Shown: positions 23,616-35,598 of the stretch, one piece after another
Position numbering within the stretch: the stretch's first letter is position 1
Layout: each line of letters starts with the position of its first letter
Origin: Plicaturopsis crispa FD-325 SS-3
Taxonomy: Eukaryota; Basidiomycota; Agaricomycetes; Amylocorticiales; Amylocorticiaceae
Reading direction: 5' to 3'
Length of the DNA: 64,000 nt
Assembly: GCA_000827205.1 (NCBI GenBank)
Contig: KN832555.1
Span: 408,751-472,750, forward strand
Notes under the pieces: generated by a model
What the model was told of the DNA's origin: nothing
The model's database searches: none
The model's input: only the letters and a program-made list of their open reading frames with translations
Made by a program: the position numbers and the translations under genes

Positions 23616-25623
23616 ATGTATCCCCTCATATTTTTCCCACTCCTGCTATTACAACTCGTCGCAGCACACGATGCGCCTCCTACACCAACTACAGCAACTC
23701 GGCCAACGTGCACGGTGTTGCATACAAACAATGCAGACGATTCGCCAAGCATAGTGTCTGCAATTGGGAACTGCACCTCGAATGCTACAATTCTCTTCGA
23801 GAAAAACGTGGAATATAACGTGTGCGTCGTCTGCATTAGCTTCAGTGTATACTTTAGACTAATTCACTCTCTCAGCTGGTCGCCCATTCAGTTTGCTTTC
23901 GGAGAGGTAGGAGTGATCACACTGTCTCATATTTGCGACTCACCTCGTAACCCAACCCCAACAGAACGTGGAGATCAATCTGCTCGGAAACCTTAACTTT
24001 CCGAAAAATATCACGGCCGTCCAGGCCGCTGTGGCGAGTAGTAAATACAAGTCTGGATGGTTTCTCGTTTCAGGAACCAATATCTCTCTCGTTGGCCCTG
24101 CATTGAGCCTTGGTAATAAGGGCGGCATTATTCGCGGTTATGGACAGGTAAGCCCACGACGGTCGCGTTTCCAACATGGACCTCACTGACAACCCGCATA
24201 TAGGCATGGTGGGATGCTGTACAGCAGGTATGGGTGTTATGCCATCGACTGATTCGTTATTTTCTTACCGTCCTCATTATCCAGACGAACAGGCCTCTAC
24301 TCTTCGCCTGGAAAGCGAAGTAAGCTTTTTGGTAGCATGCATCTCTTCCATGATGACACTGATTTCATGGCATGCCTGCTCACAGTAACAGCACAGTCCG
24401 GGGTATAACCGTAAGCAAGGCAAGTCTTTCACAGTTTAATTTGGATCTGCCACAGCTAACAAGTCTACGGATCCGTAGCCCATAGGAAAGAGCTTCAATG
24501 TCGCAGGAAATGGGAACCTGTTCGAAAGGATCACTATTGACGCCAAGTCGGATTCTAGCGCCTTCCCTTTTAATACGTACGCTGTCGCGCTCCTCACATG
24601 CCTCTCTGTTGCTGACTATCCGACTGATATAGTGACGCCTTCGATGGTACGTCCCCAGTCCTAAAAACCTCTTCATGGTTTTATAACGGGACCTGTACTT
24701 AGCCGGTGGTGACGGCAATACGATTCAAGACACCATCGTTTCAAATGGCGATGATTGCGTGTACGCTTGTACCCTAGGCTACTTCTGGCTGGACTATTGC
24801 TAACATGCGTCCCCTCGGTCTCTTTTAACAGTGCAATTGGATCTCCCTGCTCGAACCTCCTCGTCCAGCGCGTATCATGCACAGGCTCGCATGGCATATC
24901 TGTGGCGGCAAAAGGCAGCGACGTGGCAGTCTCTAACATAGCTGTGAGGGACGTCGTCATGGTGGATTCGCTCTATGCTGCTCGGTATAAGTGCGTCCGG
25001 AATTTTCATCACCGTCCTCTTGCCGCGTCATTCTCGTCGCTCAACAATTCATGTCTAGGTCGAGCGCGGGGAACGTCGGATATGCGCGGAATATCAGCTA
25101 TACAAACGTCGCGGTTCAGAACGTGACGTTCCCTATTTATGTCACTCAAAAGTACGTTTAAAAATGACCGTTGAAGACCTAACAAGGCCGACTCTATCTA
25201 CTCCCCATTTCAAGTTATTACGACCAAAGCCAGTCAGCACCACCCCTCTCAAACACGTCGACGACCATTGAAGGGCTTTCGTTCAATAACTTCGCCGGGA
25301 CCATAAATTCGCTCCACCCAGGCAAGTCCACACTGCCAATGTGTCTCTCGGCCGCGCTAATGAGAATATCAACAGGCGACGGCTCGTGCATTTCCGATCC
25401 GTGCTGGTACGCTGTCGACGGTGTGGACGGCACGCAGTCCGTCATCTTTGACCGTCTGTACGCCGGTACGATCAAAAGCATGGACGTCAAAAACGCGGCG
25501 GGCGTCGTGCCCGGGAACGTTGGAGGGCGCCGGCTGAAACCCACCGTCATATGCAACGAGACCGCAGTGGAAGGCCTGGACGTGGGGTTCGTGTGCTGGG
25601 ATGGGGCATATATACCGACGTGA
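23616..25623 (+). CDS. Secreted GH28 family pectinase (exo-polygalacturonase-like)
   Basis: Cleaves pectin backbones outside the cell (family knowledge). Start MYPLIFFPLLLLQLVAAHDA is a clear signal peptide. The gene is split by about ten short introns; the joins NVWSPIQFAFGENVEINLLG, SFNVAGNGNLFERITIDAK and SDVAVSNIAVRDVVMVDSL are well supported. The GH28 catalytic set is visible: NTDAFD, then SNGDDC, then CTGSHGIS. The usual RIK-type motif is not clear: the best join reads YAARSSAGNVG, so that boundary may be wrong or the motif altered. The C-terminus has paired Cys (CISDPCW, CNET, CWDG). Several N-glycosylation sequons (NCTS, NITAV, NISL). Endo versus exo and homogalacturonan versus rhamnogalacturonan action cannot be settled here. 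Confidence 0.82.
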
Positions 25624-25825
25624 AAGGATAAGCAGTAGGAGCATGTGTCTTAAATTGTGGGTGCCAGCCTCTGAACCCATGGACGTCGATCGATGGGCGT
25701 GGCGCTAGATATTTTATGGCTTTGGTTATGGTGGGTAGAGAACACGATTGTCGGTGAGCAATAAGAATTGGTTTTGATCAATATGGGGCTGCGTACCCGG
25801 TACAGAGACAAAAATTCAAACATAG

Positions 25826-26010
25826 TGTCGGAAAAATCGGATTTCGCCTACCAGACCTCATAAGGTCTCGTCAGGCCTGATAAGTTGATAATGTTATACG
25901 CTACCTGACAAGGCGCAAAAAAATTGGCCAAGGGTGATCAGCCTGATCAGCCTGATGATAGCTGGTCAGCCATGATGCTGGTGATCAGGCTGGTCTTCGC
26001 TGATAAGGTC
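25826..26010. repeat. Left terminal inverted repeat and subterminal CCTGATCAGG repeats
   Basis: The 22-bp imperfect TIR is followed by clustered copies of TCAGGCCTGAT, TGATCAGCCTGATCAGCC and GTGATCAGGCTGGTC. These palindromic units recur at the right end and are likely transposase-binding sites. Confidence 0.75.
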
Positions 26011-26184
26011 TGACCAGGGATAGACAACGCCGATCCAATTTATGAGAAAAATGTATCGCTACCTGGCCCTTGGGCCCCCCTGTTTCAGTTGAACCATTGT
26101 ACTCGAGTATACCACTCTACTGTAATGGTCTTACCTGTCTAACCTACTCTAGTTAACGATTTACTGACTGACTATCAACTTATG

Positions 26185-26285
26185 CAATTTAAAGGCTTTC
26201 TTTGACTCAGGTTCGAACTCGCGACCGACTCGGTCACAATGCTAAAACTTATGGCGCGACTTACCGTTAGTCAACTCAGGCTACA
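26185..26285 (-). repeat. tRNA-like Pol III promoter sequence (SINE-like remnant)
   Basis: On the minus strand, TGACTAACGG (near 26273-26264) resembles an A box. GAGTTCGAACC (26220-26210) is a near-consensus B box, about 45 bp further on and preceded by GGTCGC, as in tRNA T-arms. The sequence does not fold into a full cloverleaf with paired acceptor and T stems, so it is not called a tRNA gene. A tRNA-derived SINE head is the best guess. Confidence 0.4.
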
Positions 26286-26471
26286 TTATTGTACCCCACG
26301 CTGTCTTTATATTACCCATTTTACTGGCTTTTACCGCACGCGCTCAACGGCGATGGACAAGCCTTGGACAAACCTCTCAACTTCGTGACTCTGAAATGAT
26401 GCCTCCCAGTCGCAGAACAGACGGACGCTGGCCTCCCCGCCGTTCTCTCCTTATATATGTTGCTATCCACA

Positions 26472-27089
26472 ATGTCTAGCTCAAACCAAGGACCAACGGC
26501 ACTCGAGGAATCACTTCCTCAATCTGGGTGGATATTGAACTCACGGCAACAACAAGTAGTAATGCTCGAGGACGTTCGACGCCACGTCCAGGTGTCGCTT
26601 AGAGGCACAACGGAATACATCGTACTACGTGTGATGCTGTTGAATTGACGATCACCCTCCGTGTTGACCTGACGCCGTCGCTGCACCGACACTCTTCCAA
26701 CAGGGCGCACTTACTCTACGAGGAACATGGGCTTACATTTGCTCCAACCGGGATGTTATGTTGGGTGAGAAACAGGAAGGAATGGTGTGCTTAGTGGCAA
26801 GGTCTAGTGAGTTGTTGCCATTTCATGTTTTGTACAGCAATGATCTCGACTCAAGGGGAAAGCATTGCAGACGTTGCACTAGGCATTCTCCCCTGCCGCC
26901 CCATCAATGCCTCACATTCCCTCTTTCAGGATCCAAATATTGTCAAGTTCAACATTGCGACTAGTGTTCCCACAGGTAATTCGCCCTATCTCTTATTTCT
27001 GCCGTCAGATATGCATTAAAATTGTCCTCTCCACCACAGAAACACATCGTCGTCGGCTTGCGTCGCATTTACCACTGCATCCGGAGTGA
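26472..27089 (+). CDS. Small unknown protein inside the Plavaka element
   Basis: Four short exons join on standard splice sites (introns about 26632-26702, 26803-26856 and 26977-27040). They give roughly 140 residues: MSSSNQGPTALEESLPQSGW, VVMLEDVRRHVQVSLRGT, GALTLRGTWAYICSNRDVML, GESIADVALGILPCRPINAS, and the end ETHRRRLASHLPLHPE. A TATATAT box lies about 20 bp upstream of the start. No family is recognised. It may be an accessory protein of the transposon or a captured host fragment. Exon joins are my inference. Confidence 0.35.
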
Positions 27090-27722
27090 TTCCGAGTGGG
27101 CGCCAGCAAACGATAGCATACCACGCACACCACAAAGCCCTACGTTCGCGACGGAAGGTGGCCAAAGGCACAAACGCCGGCGCTCGCGCAACGCGACATG
27201 GTACGCACGATCACGATAAGTCCGTGACACGGACGAGATGTTGCCGTACCAAGTGACAATAAGGAGAAACGCGATCCTACCGTTTTCTACCTCCATCAAG
27301 ACTCCGCCTTTCCTCTTCATGACCCCATCAGCACCAAGAGCACCTCCGACAGTCCTCGCGGTCATCATGGCCTGCCCGCACCATCCACGCATCCGAGTCG
27401 TTCTCGCTGATGCTGACGGAGCTGCCGCTGGAAGGTTCCATCGAGATAGGCCTGCTGACATTGACTGGAACATCCACGCACCAACTTGCATACAACGAGC
27501 ACATCTTATATGTCCCCGCCATGTACATATTATATTGATAATATTTATGAAGAATGTAATAGTGTTGACAGAGAGAGAAAGATATCGTATCGTTCAGCAA
27601 GACAAAAGGAGTGCAAAAGCAGAATGAGAACATAGAGGAAAGCGGGAAGAAAGCAAAAGAAAAACACGGATAAAACCTATCACATCTATATCGTTAGATT
27701 CGTCACAGTCATATGCCCAACT
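27090..27722. other. Non-coding stretch inside the Plavaka element
   Basis: About 630 bp. It ends in an AT- and purine-rich part (27520-27690), the likely 3' side of the minus-strand gene. No supported gene; open frames on both strands overlap and lack family signals. Confidence 0.4.
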
Positions 27723-29271
27723 CTACTCAGCTCCACTTCCCCCGGGCGATCCCTCCGCTACATCTCCCTCAGCCGCAATCATTTCGTCCAAGAGTGCCAT
27801 CGCTTTGTCCCTGCTAGCCTTCGAAGCTCTTGTCGACGGCCCTGCGGGAGTTCCTAGCCCGGAGGAGGTACCAGGGAAGAGGAGATCGTCCCAGACACGG
27901 AATATATTCTGCACTGGCTTAGCGCGCTTACGGAGCCCATCGATGAGCATTGAGAGGTAAAGGTCAAAATCGTCGGCATAATTGATGCCCGTCGATGCGC
28001 CTTGCGCTTGCAACGCGATGTCAGCGGACACTGTCCAGCGCGCCTATCGATACATAAGAAATAGCTTGTAAGAAGACAGTACTTAAACGAGAGTTGTCCG
28101 ACTCACTAGAACGCAGGCCATCGCAATGGCGCCGGGGGTTGTGTGACGAATATCTAATTTACTCTGCAGCGTCTCGGACCTTACACCCCCGGTCGGTTTC
28201 TTCTCCACTTTGAGGGCTCTTGCGCCTCCGGGACCACGGATGATAGATTGGAAAGTCTGGTCGAGTGTAATTGTCAGTGGGAAAAATGGATGAGAGGCAG
28301 CATAGAAGGATTTCCTTACAAGCATCAATACTGGATTCAAGAACGCGGTATCCCAACTAAATTCGCCCGTGTAATCGTCGGAATGAAGAATAGACGCCTC
28401 AATGGCATCATATTCGCCGCCACCGTTTGCTTTGGCTTTCCATCCGATTCTCTCGCGAAACTGGGTATGCCTTTGTTGCGGCGAGTGCAGCGAGTCCACG
28501 TCCACGTCAAAAATCATCGGTCCGACTTCGATGCGCATACGGTGGGCCATATTGGAGCGCTGTACGCCCATGGCCTCAAGGAACTTTGCCGTCAAGTCAG
28601 TGATCAATGTAAATGCCATACGCGCGCCTGACTTACCGATTTTGAAACCCATGTCGTTTGAAATAACCCTATGTCGTGGAATTGGTCTGGAAAGTGCGCC
28701 CGAAGCTCGCGCAGCTGGCCTTGAATCTTTGAATCGTCATCCTCAAACCGGGCGGATTCCGTGTAATACTCCTCGTCGAGCTTCACATTGAATATGCTCT
28801 CCCCACCTCGGAGCCACATCCCGGTCATTATGACAAATTTGTGGCCGAGATTCTTGACAATTGTGAGTGCGTTTGAGTCGCCCTTCTTATCGTCTTCACT
28901 AGCGGAGGATTCAGCGTCTTCTTCAGCCTGCCGTCGACGTCTCTTCTGACTCCGCCCACCACCATCAGCGGCATTCTCATAGTCTGCCAGTTTACGGCGC
29001 AGAGCTGCGTTCTCCGCGCGAACGTCACTGGCTTTCAACTGGAGATCCCGGACGGTCTATTGGATGCGTGAGCACTTCTCCAGACTGTAGAAGCCATAGC
29101 TATTGGACTCACTCGATACAAAGTGCGGGGTGTCGTGTTCGGACTCACGTGAGGCGACTGAGTTCCTGACCGACTCAGACTCCGCGTGCGACTCCGTGCG
29201 CGCCTCGCAGGTGGCCTATTCTGCGAGTTCGATGAGCTCCTGTTATGCTTGTTAAAGCGAGGGGGTGTCAT
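27723..29271 (-). CDS. DUF6698-like transposon-associated protein
   Basis: Basidiomycete proteins of this type have an acidic/basic N-terminus and a conserved C-terminal domain of unknown function. Exons run from 29271 (MTPPRFNKHNRSSS, then an Arg/Ser-rich RRARSRTRSLSRS) to the stop at 27723. Introns: about 29061-29113, 28580-28636, 28258-28320 and 28044-28106. A coiled-coil-like segment (VRAENAALRRKLADYENA) and a basic NLS (KRRRRQ) come before KFVIMTGMWLRGGE. The domain itself includes IIRGPGGARAL, TTPGAIAMACVLARWTVSAD and YADDFDLYLSMLIDGLRK. It is transcribed divergently from the transposase gene, with about 200 bp between them. Assignment to DUF6698 is from memory of its C-terminal pattern. 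Confidence 0.6.
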
Positions 29272-29471
29272 TATCTTGGTGGTTGTAGACAGAGGTATCC
29301 TGCGAAGTGGAACATCCGGCGTTGCCTCAGTTAATTAACGGTGGCTGGGGCTGGCAACAGAACCCACAACTCTGGCACTTACCGTCATATGCCCTCCAAA
29401 CCGTCATCGAATCTGCATACTACCGCCCAGGCATTTCCAGAGATCGTATAAAGCCCTTAGGATCGACAGCC

Positions 29472-32400
29472 ATGGTCTGGTGCAAATGGTGTCAGCAGGA
29501 GAAGCGCGGACAAGGCTTCAAGAAGCACGTCAATGCCTGTCGTATTCAATTTGAAGCAAGAACAACACACCTCAAGCCGCCACCTAGAAAACGAAGGAGA
29601 CTCGATATCGCGTCCCACAGTCCCGAGCTTCAAGTCGAGGTATGAGCTGACTGAGGGACTTTGCGCGAAGCGGTACTGATAAAGAAAACTGATCTAGCCG
29701 CAACTCGTGGGGAGGGAATCAACTGTTGGTGCCGATGACACCGAACCAGTGGCGAGTGGCAGTACTGGTGCTGGCGCTGCCGGTTCAGCAAACGGTAAGC
29801 ACGTGTCTCTTCGCAATATGCCTGAGCGTTGGACAATGACGGTACTATACATGTACTTATAATCAACATTTCCTTGTACTATAGATCCGAATGCATCGAC
29901 ATCCCAGGCTGCGCAGGAACACCAGCCACTGGCATCCCCATACATCAAAATAGTACCCCACCATCAGGAAAAAGGGGGATTCTTAATTCCGTGAATATGT
30001 CTGAATTGTCGGAAATTAAGGCTAATTAGTGAAAATTTGCGGTAAATAAAATTAGAGGTTTTAGCTACCCCCCCCTCTAATTTAGCATCACATTAAGAGC
30101 GTTAGTAGACTTTGATGTGAACTTCATGCTATTATTGTGCAGTTAGAGCAAAGCTAATAGTCATTTGATACAGCTTAAGACTAAAGGACAGTCATTATAC
30201 GAGTAGGCACTCAATGATAGGTACAGATGTTATGAATTTTTTCAGACCAGTAGATGAAGGGGAAAAACATATAGCATTCTCGTGGTATACTGATACACAG
30301 AGCAATAGCCTACTACAGACATGATGTACCGACCCTATCCTTCTATGATATCGGGGGCATCTGAGTTTGTTTGAGGTTAGCCCGTACACTCCTGTGAACA
30401 CATAACCAACTAACCTTTGTAGTGCGTAGCGCATGTGCGAGACCACCTCGAACGCGTGGGAGCGCAACTACGGATTGGATGGCTAAGAGCTGAGAAAGAA
30501 GTAGTTAGCAATCAACAAACTGGAAGAGCAAAATTTGAGACGCACCATATCGCATCGCCGCGCCTGTCCGACCAGAAACGACGCGGCAGAGCAGTGCCAC
30601 GTGCGTACTAGCTTGCGAGTGGCGGGCTAGTGTAGACGATGGCACGGGGGTACAACGAAGTGTGCTACAAAAGCTATGAGCAATCGCAAACGACGGAAAA
30701 TAACTAACTCACCCTGGCACTGGACCACAGAAGTTCCCTTACCAAATGATAACAAGCTAAGAGAGCTTGCACGAGCCTTAAGTGGGACACGGACGACGAC
30801 AACGATGGAAGGGAGGGAGGCCGCCAGAGGACAAGACAAAGCAAGGAGAAGAATGGGAAGGAAATGGAAGAACAAGTAAAACGTCGAATTGTCGACGTGG
30901 CAAACAAGTTGAAGCGGAGTTTCAATTTCCACCGGTGCCGCGCGGACTTGTCCGATTTCTGCCACGTCGACACATCAGCGCTGCAGCGCTCAGCGCTCAG
31001 GCCTCAGGACTGCATCAGCATGGCGAGACGAGCTGCCGCTACTTGCTGCCATGTTCAGCGCAGGGCGCACTCGATGCCAAGGCCAACGGACTAGACGCAA
31101 AGGTGGTACGGTACGTATGCCTTCTCTATTGCGAGTTCCACTTATTTGTCTTATTTCGTTCGTGTTATGCAGTGTCGCCTCTCGACTTCAATGCACCTGC
31201 ATCGACAACCGTGACAGCAGCGCACGCCCTTTCCCCGCCCGTGCATGGTGCCGCGCGCCAACGCTAGCGATTAGCATTGCTCAAACACCTGGTATGTCAA
31301 CCTCCTCGAACTGTATTCACTAAGTTAACTCGAGCACATTCACACCGGCAGCCGCACATCCAATATCGACAACGCACCCACCGCCCACTGTCTACCGCCC
31401 GCCCTTCGTCATCTCCTCCTCCCCCTACCCCTCCCGCGTGTGCGCACGCCCGTACCCGCGCATTTGCACTACGACGTCGTCCCACCTCGCGCCTGCGGCG
31501 TAGCTGCTTTGATTTGTGCTCAAGCAGCACGTGCCCGTCAACATCCTGCTGCACCTCCCTGTCGCCCGCGCAGATGCGCTGCGCCGCGACATGGACTGTG
31601 TATGCACCGTGCAGATGGATGTCAATGACAGATGCACGGCTTTGCGTACACGTTTGTTGCAGGACTCGTACATCCTGATTTATGTTATCCTGTATCAAGC
31701 TACTTCACAATAGAATATACTTTTCTCGAGAAACATTGCGATTGAAGACCACAGATACAATTTGGAGTTCGGCTTTGAATACAATCACAATGAGCTACAG
31801 TAGACATACACTGATACTAATTACAATTATACTTGTACAACATTGAGACTACTTAGCATGAAGCTTTCTAACTTACGAAAACTTAGGGACTTAAAGACAT
31901 TAGTGCCCTTTACCGCCGTTATGCAAAATTAATACGAAATTAATGAGTCTTAAGGATTTTTAAGAATCCGGGGTTTTCCTGATGACCCGCATAGCCGCAT
32001 CGCGCATCCTATAATCATACCGCTCGATGGCAGTGATACTAGCGGTCTCGATACTCATCCGCTTATTTGTGCTTCGACTTCCTTCTCGCTGCCTGGCGGT
32101 GTGCAGCAGGACATCAAGGCTGGCCTCCAGCCTTGGGCACCCTTCCGAAACTTGCAAGACTTTGAGTTCACAGAATTTGCTCTTCATGGTCGCCTTTCTG
32201 ACGAGCTCATCGACTTGGCTATCAAACGCATGCCTACCTGGATCCCCGGAGGTTCATCGAGAATCACGTTTCGCAATCATGTAGACATGGACCGTTCCCT
32301 CGAATCAGCGCGTAAATATGTGGTCGAGGTGCGTTCAACAGCAGTTTCTTCGATTCTTGGAAAGCTCGCTCACATGGATCTAGTTCAAGAAAGGGAGCGT

Positions 32401-35032
32401 TGAAGCAATATATCGAAACACCCCCTACGAGTTTAAATTCGAGTACCGCGACCCTTGGGACTGGATTCTCAGCATCGTCACGGATGAGACCCTTGCATCT
32501 GAGAGCATGTGGTACTCTGTCCGTAAGTATTACTGTGAGAATGGGGTCGAGGATCGGCTTTTCGACGAACCAAACACCGGCGAAGCGTGGTGGGAGGTTG
32601 ATGTAAGCTACTTTCTTCCCATATTCATCTCAGCAAACCTCACGGCGCAACGTCTGTCACAGGATGCCCTTCCCGACGATGAGGATTATCCCCACTGCTT
32701 CCTTCCCCTGCACCTCTGGCTAGACAAAGCAAACATCACAAAACGAGTCAAGAAACACCCAATAGTTCTACGAGCGGTTTGGCTACCTCGACGCATCCGA
32801 AATGCTTCCGGAAATGGCGGCGGCATTCTTATCGGTTATATGCCGATCGTATGTACTTTGCCTCCCGATACTCGAATATCATTAATGGTGCGCGGCACAG
32901 GTTGCTGATCCAGCAAATCCGTCCGATCGAAATGCGTCTGAAACGCTAGAATTTGCCAATTTCAAGCGCGACGTATATCAGAAAGTCTTGAATGTGGTGT
33001 TCGAACGCTTGCGCCGTCGATCACATCATGGCGAGACCGTGCGCTGCGGTGATAAAATCCCTCGAATCCTCCATCCAGGCATCCATATCGAGTCGCTTGA
33101 CGGAGAAGAGGCCTCGACATTCTGCTGCGTCAGAGCAGCTCTCGCTAACCACCCGTGCCCAAAATGTCTCGTCCATAAATCGAAACTGCACGAGCTGACA
33201 ACGACATTCGAGCCGCGCACGACAGAGTCGATGCGCGCAGTCTTCAGACGTGCAGCCTTGGCAGGATCGAAGGCAAAGACGGAGAATATCCTCAAGGATC
33301 ATGGCCTCAACAATGTAGAGGTGCAGTGTGTTGTTTCGCATCGAACTGTACACAACCTCTGACATAGACACTGCTCGCTCACTTAGCATTTTCTTTGGAA
33401 GTTCCGATTTTCTGACCCATACGCCGCTTACTGTTACGACACACTACACTCGGACGACATCGGCAAGTGGGGAAAACACCTTTGGCCACTGGTACTGGGT
33501 GTCCTTACCGAGAGAGGCTGCTTAGGTCGCTTGGCAAAAAAGTACGTGTTCCTCCACCGCGAGCACTCATACTCTTGCAAGCTCGGTGTTCTGACTCTAT
33601 TTCAAATGTCCAGTTTCAAGGCTATACCTCGCCTGTCAAATCTCAAAAGCTTTGACAATGTTACGACCATCGAATATACCGACGGACAGGGTTATCTCGA
33701 TATCTTAAAGGTGCGTCACTTCATATCAGACTACGGCAATTGAGTAACCTTGCATGTACATCTCCGCAACAGGGGATATTACCGTGCATTGTACAGCTGC
33801 TTCCGAAGAATTCCCCCCTCGTCCACTGTATCCGTGCTTATGCACGCTATCGCATGATGGTCGGAATGCACTGCATGTCGGAGAGTCGTCTCAAACGACT
33901 CGAAGGCTACCTTGCTGCATACGAGCACTGGTGCACGGTATATAGTCCCCATTAGTATGCTGCCTTCCGAAGTTCTTCTGATAGATTATCCTCTACGCTG
34001 AACAGATGCTGGGCGATCTGAAAGATTTCGACTTCTTCAAACAGCACGCATCTTCGCATGCCCCACGCGATATACGGGCGCGCGGCTCGACGGACAATTT
34101 TTCAACGCGACCCGGTGAGGGCGTTCAGCAGGAAGTCAGGGAAGCGTACGAGGAAACCAATGGCAAGAATGCCGAGTCACAGGTACATGATTGGCCTTTC
34201 GAAAGCTGTAAAATGTCCTGAGACACTCGCGGCTCAACAGATGACTCGTCGTGATGCTAACCATGAGGCAATCGCGCGGATCCGTATGGCAGTAGACGAC
34301 GACAACCGCGCGAGACTGGACGACGCCGAGCTAGACGACGACGTCGAGGCTGACACTCCTGCGCCTCCCGGATCCGATTCCATTAGACACTGGAAACTGG
34401 GGTCGCCAGAAAGTCGCCGCACGGACTCGATGTCCCTGGAAGCTTCCAAATTGAAAGCCGCATCCCCGGAATTCAGCTCCTTTCATACGAAACTGAGCAG
34501 TTTTCTTGCTCTGCACGTTCCTCAGTACCCTTCCGGGCACCATGGCTCCATAACGGTTCGCTCTGTTCATACTGTGGGATACGTGATGATATATACTGAT
34601 TAGTCACAGATCCGAGAGTACAAGTGCGTGTATATACACTATCAGTCCCTTGAGGACTGGACCGCGGCACGCGATATCTTGCGGTGCAGTGCGGATTTCC
34701 ATGGTCGCTCTCGTCGCGACTGTTTTATCGTAAACATGGACTCCCCTCGATTGACTTGCGCACGCCTCCTGGGAATGTACCGCTGCACGCTTCCCTCTGG
34801 AGATTTTCAAGACGTTGCCTTCGTTCGCATGTTCCGGCCAAATAGCTGGAGACCGAACACTCTTTGGGACGGATGCTATGTTAGCGACGAGGAGGCTGAA
34901 CCTACGTTCGTGATGATGCAGTACATGGTGCGAGGGGCCCATATGATCCCTGCTTTCGATTCTCCCAGCGACCGTCGCTTCTATTTAGACGATCTAGCTG
35001 ACCCAGATATGTTTTTGCGTGCGGGGAATTGA
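29472..35032 (+). CDS. Plavaka transposase gene, split by a nested element
   Basis: The Plavaka N-terminal C2HC finger is visible (MVWCKWCQQEKRGQGFKKHV followed by NAC). Later parts appear in order: QPWAPFRNLQDFEFTEFAL, EYRDPWDWILSIVTD, FLPLHLWLDKANITKRVKKH, VLRAVWLPRRIRNASGNGGG, FANFKRDVYQKVLNVVF, CVRAALANHPCPKCLVH, FRFSDPYAAYCYDTLHSDD, IPRLSNLKSFDNVTTIEYTD, CIRAYARYRMMVGMHCMSE and the tail WRPNTLWDGCYVSDEEAEPT with DPDMFLRAGN. These match Plavaka proteins of agaricomycetes. Many short introns separate the blocks. A 2-kb TIR element (29963-31983) lies between the N-terminal part and the body. The frame on both sides agrees if the insert and one AT are ignored. Confidence 0.75.
29963..31983. 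mobile_element. Nested 2-kb TIR element inside the Plavaka transposase gene
   Basis: The ends mirror each other: left ATCAGGAAAAAGGGGGATTC followed by TTAA, right TTAAGAATCCGGGGTTTTCC followed by TGAT. More diverged inverted similarity continues for about 100 bp (ATTAAT- and GCGGTAAA-containing parts). AT flanks both sides, but the true target duplication is unclear. No transposase was recognised; the longest internal frames (about 30680-31700) are low-quality and overlap on both strands. Most likely a non-autonomous element that jumped into Plavaka. Confidence 0.6.
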
Positions 35033-35099
35033 TTGGCGGTCTAAACTTCTGTCCGTCTTCAGCGTAGAGTGCTCAGTTCAAATTCGATAAAAAGCGCAA

Positions 35100-35238
35100 T
35101 TTATTATTTTTTAATACATCTCATACGTCCTGACGAGGCCTTGTCAGGCCTGATCATCCTGATGCGTGAACATTGCCAGGCCTGATAATGCGGCAAGGTT
35201 GTGTCATGCCTGATCAGGCGAATCCTGTTTTTCCGACA
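35100..35238. repeat. Right terminal inverted repeat and subterminal repeats
   Basis: Contains GTCAGGCCTGATCATCCTGA, CCAGGCCTGATAATG and CATGCCTGATCAGGCG before the terminal CTGTTTTTCCGACA. It mirrors the left end at 25826. Confidence 0.75.
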
Positions 35239-35598
35239 AGACGACATAGATCATGGCCACTGGTCCACCCAATGTGCCACTATGTTACTTATTGGAACCC
35301 GACGAAGCATGTATCTGCTTCATCACCAGCCGCACTTGTTGAGACATGAAATCTCTCTCTTCTTTGTCTATATCGACAGCTATTTGCATGTCGATACTTA
35401 GACTGCTTTCCGTTCCCTTTCGCTTTTGTTTTTCTGTTTACATTTCGAAGCGATCAGACAGTTACAGTACTCGAAAGTGTTGGTTGCGCGCTCAGAGCTG
35501 CCTTTTGTGGCCGTTTTCAATGAAATCCGTCAGGGCAATCTGTTTGGTTGGCTCCACTCGTAAACAGAAAGCGAAAGCGAACGGGAAAGCAAAGTGGT

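Larger units (their letters stand above)
25826..35238. mobile_element. Plavaka-type (CACTA-related) DNA transposon, 9.4 kb
   Basis: The ends are inverted: left TGTCGGAAAAATCGGATTT and right, on the other strand, TGTCGGAAAAACAGGATT. They are flanked on both sides by AG (25824-25825 and 35239-35240), a possible 2-bp target duplication. Both ends carry subterminal CCTGATCAGGC-type repeats, as CACTA-superfamily elements do. Inside are the plus-strand Plavaka transposase gene, a divergent DUF6698-like gene, a small plus-strand gene, a tRNA-like Pol III promoter sequence, and a nested 2-kb TIR element that splits the transposase. Probably not autonomous now because of that insertion. Confidence 0.8.

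Noticed and set aside
26210-26285. A true tRNA gene
   Set aside because: The T-arm and acceptor stems do not pair properly, so only a tRNA-like promoter is claimed.
27238-27627. A 129-residue plus-strand frame in the Plavaka element
   Set aside because: It lies opposite similar-size minus-strand frames, with no motif and no linked exons.
30627-31698. Several overlapping 100-160-residue frames in the nested TIR element
   Set aside because: They overlap on both strands, have repeat-biased composition and contain no transposase motif.
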